Below, piece after piece: positions 62,222-64,000 of a stretch of DNA of 64,000 nucleotides. Origin of the DNA: Streptomyces katrae. GTDB taxonomy: Bacteria; Actinomycetota; Actinomycetes; Streptomycetales; Streptomycetaceae. Where the stretch lies: the NCBI RefSeq assembly GCF_002028425.1, contig NZ_CP020042.1, positions 186,001 to 250,000 on the forward strand, given 5' to 3'. The notes under the pieces were generated by a model that was given only the letters and a program-made list of their open reading frames with translations, did not search any database and was not told the origin of the DNA. Within the stretch, counting starts at the first letter, position 1. The number at the start of each line of letters is the position of its first letter. The position numbers were made by a program, and so were the translations under genes.

Positions 62222-63109
62222 TCACTGTTTCGCGTTCTGGCCTGGCCATAGCCGTGCGGCCGTGCGGACTAGCCCGGCCAGGGTGAGGGAGCGGCTGTGC
62301 GCGGGCCAGGCGATGTGGGTCACGACGGGAGGTGCGTCGGCCAGGGGGACGGCCGCGTGCTCGGCCCACAGCCAGGAGCGGGCGGAGTCGGGGACGACCG
62401 CCACGGTGCGTCCGAGGGCGATCAGCTGGGCCAGTTGTGTCTGGTTGTGGATCTCGGGGCCAGGGCCGGGTGCGTAGGTGCCGCGGGTGGGCCAGCGGGC
62501 GAGCGGCAGACCGGGGACGTCCCTGACATCGGCCAGGGACAAGGTCTCGCGGGCGGCGAGGGGGTGCCCGGCAGGCAGGACGGCGACCTGCCCCTCGGCC
62601 GCCAGTGCCTCGCTGTCGAGCCCGGTGAGGGAGTTCCACGGCGTTTGCATGAGCGCGACATCGGCGCGTCCGTCGCGCAGCAGCTCTTCCTGCTCGCGTA
62701 TGCCGCACGGCAGTACCTCGATCTCGGCACTGTCGGGCTCGGCAGCGTAGGCGTCGAGAAGCTTCCGCAGCAGTTCGTGGGACGCGGCGGCCTTCACCGC
62801 GAGGACCAGCCGACCGCGGGAGCCGCCGGGACTGTCGGCACCCCCGGCGCGCCGGGTGCGGCGGACGGCGGCAGCGGCCGCGTCGAGGGCCGCCCGGCCC
62901 TCCTGCAACAGCACCTCCCCGGCACCGGTCAGGCGGACACCACGGCGGTTGCGCTCCAGCAGACAGACCCCCAGGCGCCGTTCGAGCTGCTGGATCGCCC
63001 GCGACAGCGGCGGCTGGGCCATGGCGAGACGCTCGGCGGCGCGCCCGAAGTGCAACTCCTCGGCCACAGCCACGAAGTACCTCAACTCGCGGGTCTCCAG
63101 GGTGTCCAC
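62222..63109 (-). CDS. LysR-family transcriptional regulator
   Basis: 295 residues from GTG 63109. LETRELRYFVAVAEELHFGR, AAERLAMAQPPLSRAIQQLE is the helix-turn-helix; the effector domain (DVALMQTPWNSLTGLDSEAL, AVLPAGHPLAARETLSLADV) is complete. Resembles BenM/CbnR-type or uncharacterised actinomycete regulators. Divergent from an SDR gene with a T-N11-A box between them, so it probably controls that gene. Confidence 0.88.
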   Translation of the reverse strand: MDTLETRELRYFVAVAEELHFGRAAERLAMAQPPLSRAIQQLERRLGVCLLERNRRGVRLTGAGEVLLQEGRAALDAAAAAVRRTRRAGGADSPGGSRGRLVLAVKAAASHELLRKLLDAYAAEPDSAEIEVLPCGIREQEELLRDGRADVALMQTPWNSLTGLDSEALAAEGQVAVLPAGHPLAARETLSLADVRDVPGLPLARWPTRGTYAPGPGPEIHNQTQLAQLIALGRTVAVVPDSARSWLWAEHAAVPLADAPPVVTHIAWPAHSRSLTLAGLVRTAARLWPGQNAKQ

Positions 63110-63128
63110 GGCCGCAGCATACGCGGTG

Positions 63129-63143
63129 ATACCCGGCGGGTAT
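63129..63143. promoter_or_regulatory. LysR-type T-N11-A box between LysR and SDR
   Basis: ATACCCGGCGGGTAT: perfect 6-base arms around GGC, with T-N11-A spacing, 20 bases upstream of the LysR GTG and 59 upstream of the SDR ATG. The expected operator for the divergent LysR protein. Confidence 0.65.
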
Positions 63144-63201
63144 GACAGGGCACCGTACCGGTGTTGGCCGCACCACCCGCCCACGGACCAACATCATCGG
63201 C

Positions 63202-63939
63202 ATGAGCGAAACGACCACCGCGCTGGTGACCGGCGCGAACAAGGGCATCGGCTACGAGATCGCGGCCGGACTGGGCAGCCTCGGCTACCGCGTCGGTGTG
63301 GGAGCCCGCGACGCGACCCGACGCGAAAACGCCGTCGGCAAACTGCGCGCCGCCGGCGTGGACGCGTTCGGGGTACCACTGGACGTGACCGACGACCGCA
63401 GCGTCACCGCCGCCGCAGAACTGATCGAACGACTGGCCGGACGCCTGGACGCACTGGTCAACAACGCCGGCATCCCGGGCGAAATGGGCCCGGGATGGCT
63501 GCAGGAGCCGACCACGCTCGACCTGGAAGTGCTCCGCACCGTTGTGGACACCAACGTCATGGGCGTCGTCCGGGTCACCAACGCGATGCTGCCACTGCTG
63601 CGGCGCTCCGCCTCCCCACGCATCGTCAACGTCTCCAGCAGCGTCGGCTCCCTGACCCGACAGGCGGACCCGGACACCGAGATCGGCCCCGTCATGGCGG
63701 CCTACGCACCGTCGAAATCTTTCCTCAACGCCCTCACCCTGCAGTACGCCCGACAGTTCGCCGGCACCAACATCCTCATCAACGCCGCCTGCCCGGGCCT
63801 GGTCGCGACCGACTTCACAGGCTTCCACGGACCGCGCACCCCCGCACAGGGAGCAGCCACCCCGATCCGGCTCGCCACCCTCCCCGACGGCGGCCCGACC
63901 GGTTCGTTCTTCGAGGACGACGGCGTCGTCCCCTGGTGA
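63202..63939 (+). CDS. Short-chain dehydrogenase/reductase
   Basis: 245 residues from ATG 63202. Classical SDR motifs: TGANKGIG (cofactor), LVNNAGIP, IVNVSSSVGSL (Ser), and AAYAPSKSFLNALTLQYARQ with Tyr-x3-Lys. Closest in style to plant/bacterial carbonyl reductase-like SDRs (TGANKGIGYEIAAGLG). The in-frame ATG 63142 would overlap the operator, so the later start is preferred. Target of the divergent LysR by position. Confidence 0.9.
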   Translation: MSETTTALVTGANKGIGYEIAAGLGSLGYRVGVGARDATRRENAVGKLRAAGVDAFGVPLDVTDDRSVTAAAELIERLAGRLDALVNNAGIPGEMGPGWLQEPTTLDLEVLRTVVDTNVMGVVRVTNAMLPLLRRSASPRIVNVSSSVGSLTRQADPDTEIGPVMAAYAPSKSFLNALTLQYARQFAGTNILINAACPGLVATDFTGFHGPRTPAQGAATPIRLATLPDGGPTGSFFEDDGVVPW

Positions 63940-64000
63940 TCACGAACCCGCCGTGAATACCGCAGAAACCAGATGCAACGGGGGCGTGCTCCCCTGGAGG

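Noticed and set aside
1..64000. CRISPR arrays, tRNA or rRNA genes
   Set aside because: No regularly spaced direct repeats of 25-40 bases and no cloverleaf-like or rRNA-like sequence were seen on reading; a tRNA scan was not run.

Overview
The window looks like Streptomyces (or a close relative). G+C is very high throughout (judged by eye, not computed), GTG starts and 4-base stop/start overlaps are common, and many products belong to families concentrated in streptomycetes: SCO6745, DUF6042, DUF6247, mycothiol-dependent MDMPI, CadI, Arr and WHG-type TetR. Intact genes alternate with broken helicases, transposases and truncated enzymes, which is typical of an accessory chromosome arm. No rRNA, tRNA or CRISPR array was found.

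Layout. 0-9 kb is a graveyard: a P-loop NTPase remnant, a frameshifted helicase fused to the tail of a DUF1023 hydrolase, a truncated IS481, and an internally deleted IS1182. An epimerase, a lipoprotein and a DUF6042 gene survive among them. 9-17 kb holds a secreted serine hydrolase, a divergent SCO6745/TetR pair, a VOC protein, an arsenic island (arsR-aquaporin-arsC, divergent from cadI), a secreted cyclophilin and a quinone oxidoreductase. 17-26 kb holds a helicase tail, a large membrane protein, a TniB-like remnant, a thioredoxin-fold lipoprotein, a decayed DUF58 operon, an aldo/keto reductase/TetR pair and a P-loop kinase. 26-33 kb holds an ISL3 remnant, a cytidine-deaminase/ASCH fusion, a mycothiol-dependent enzyme, a glycosyltransferase with an inverted paralogous fragment, a metallopeptidase-like protein and several very small genes. 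33-44.6 kb holds a secreted metalloprotease-lectin, a trypsin-like protease/nuclease fusion, a RelE-like/DUF6247 pair, a P-loop protein, a 1029-residue membrane patatin and two unrecognised genes. 44.7-51.5 kb is an asparagine/aspartate catabolic cluster: LysR | class I amidotransferase, GntR, AnsP, asparaginase, AspA. 51.5-64 kb holds truncated PstS and NmrA genes, a second serine hydrolase, a ferric-reductase-like flavoprotein, a CDF metal exporter, Arr and GNAT genes, IS5-family debris and a divergent LysR/SDR pair.

How genes work together. The arsenic genes form a regulator/reductase/channel unit with overlapping stops and starts, and a palindrome overlaps the divergent cadI promoter. The asparagine cluster would import asparagine, hydrolyse it to aspartate, and deaminate that to fumarate. 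The deaminase-ASCH protein may join two steps of modified-cytidine salvage. The protease-nuclease and patatin lie in a block with a toxin-antitoxin-like pair that resembles a conflict or defence island; that reading is inference.

Control signals are unusually legible: several promoters have a CANNNT or TANNNT box 6-8 bases before the start codon (leaderless transcripts), two LysR genes have T-N11-A boxes, and four perfect G+C-rich hairpins follow genes. The many single-base frameshifts could be true decay or residual assembly error; raw reads would separate these.
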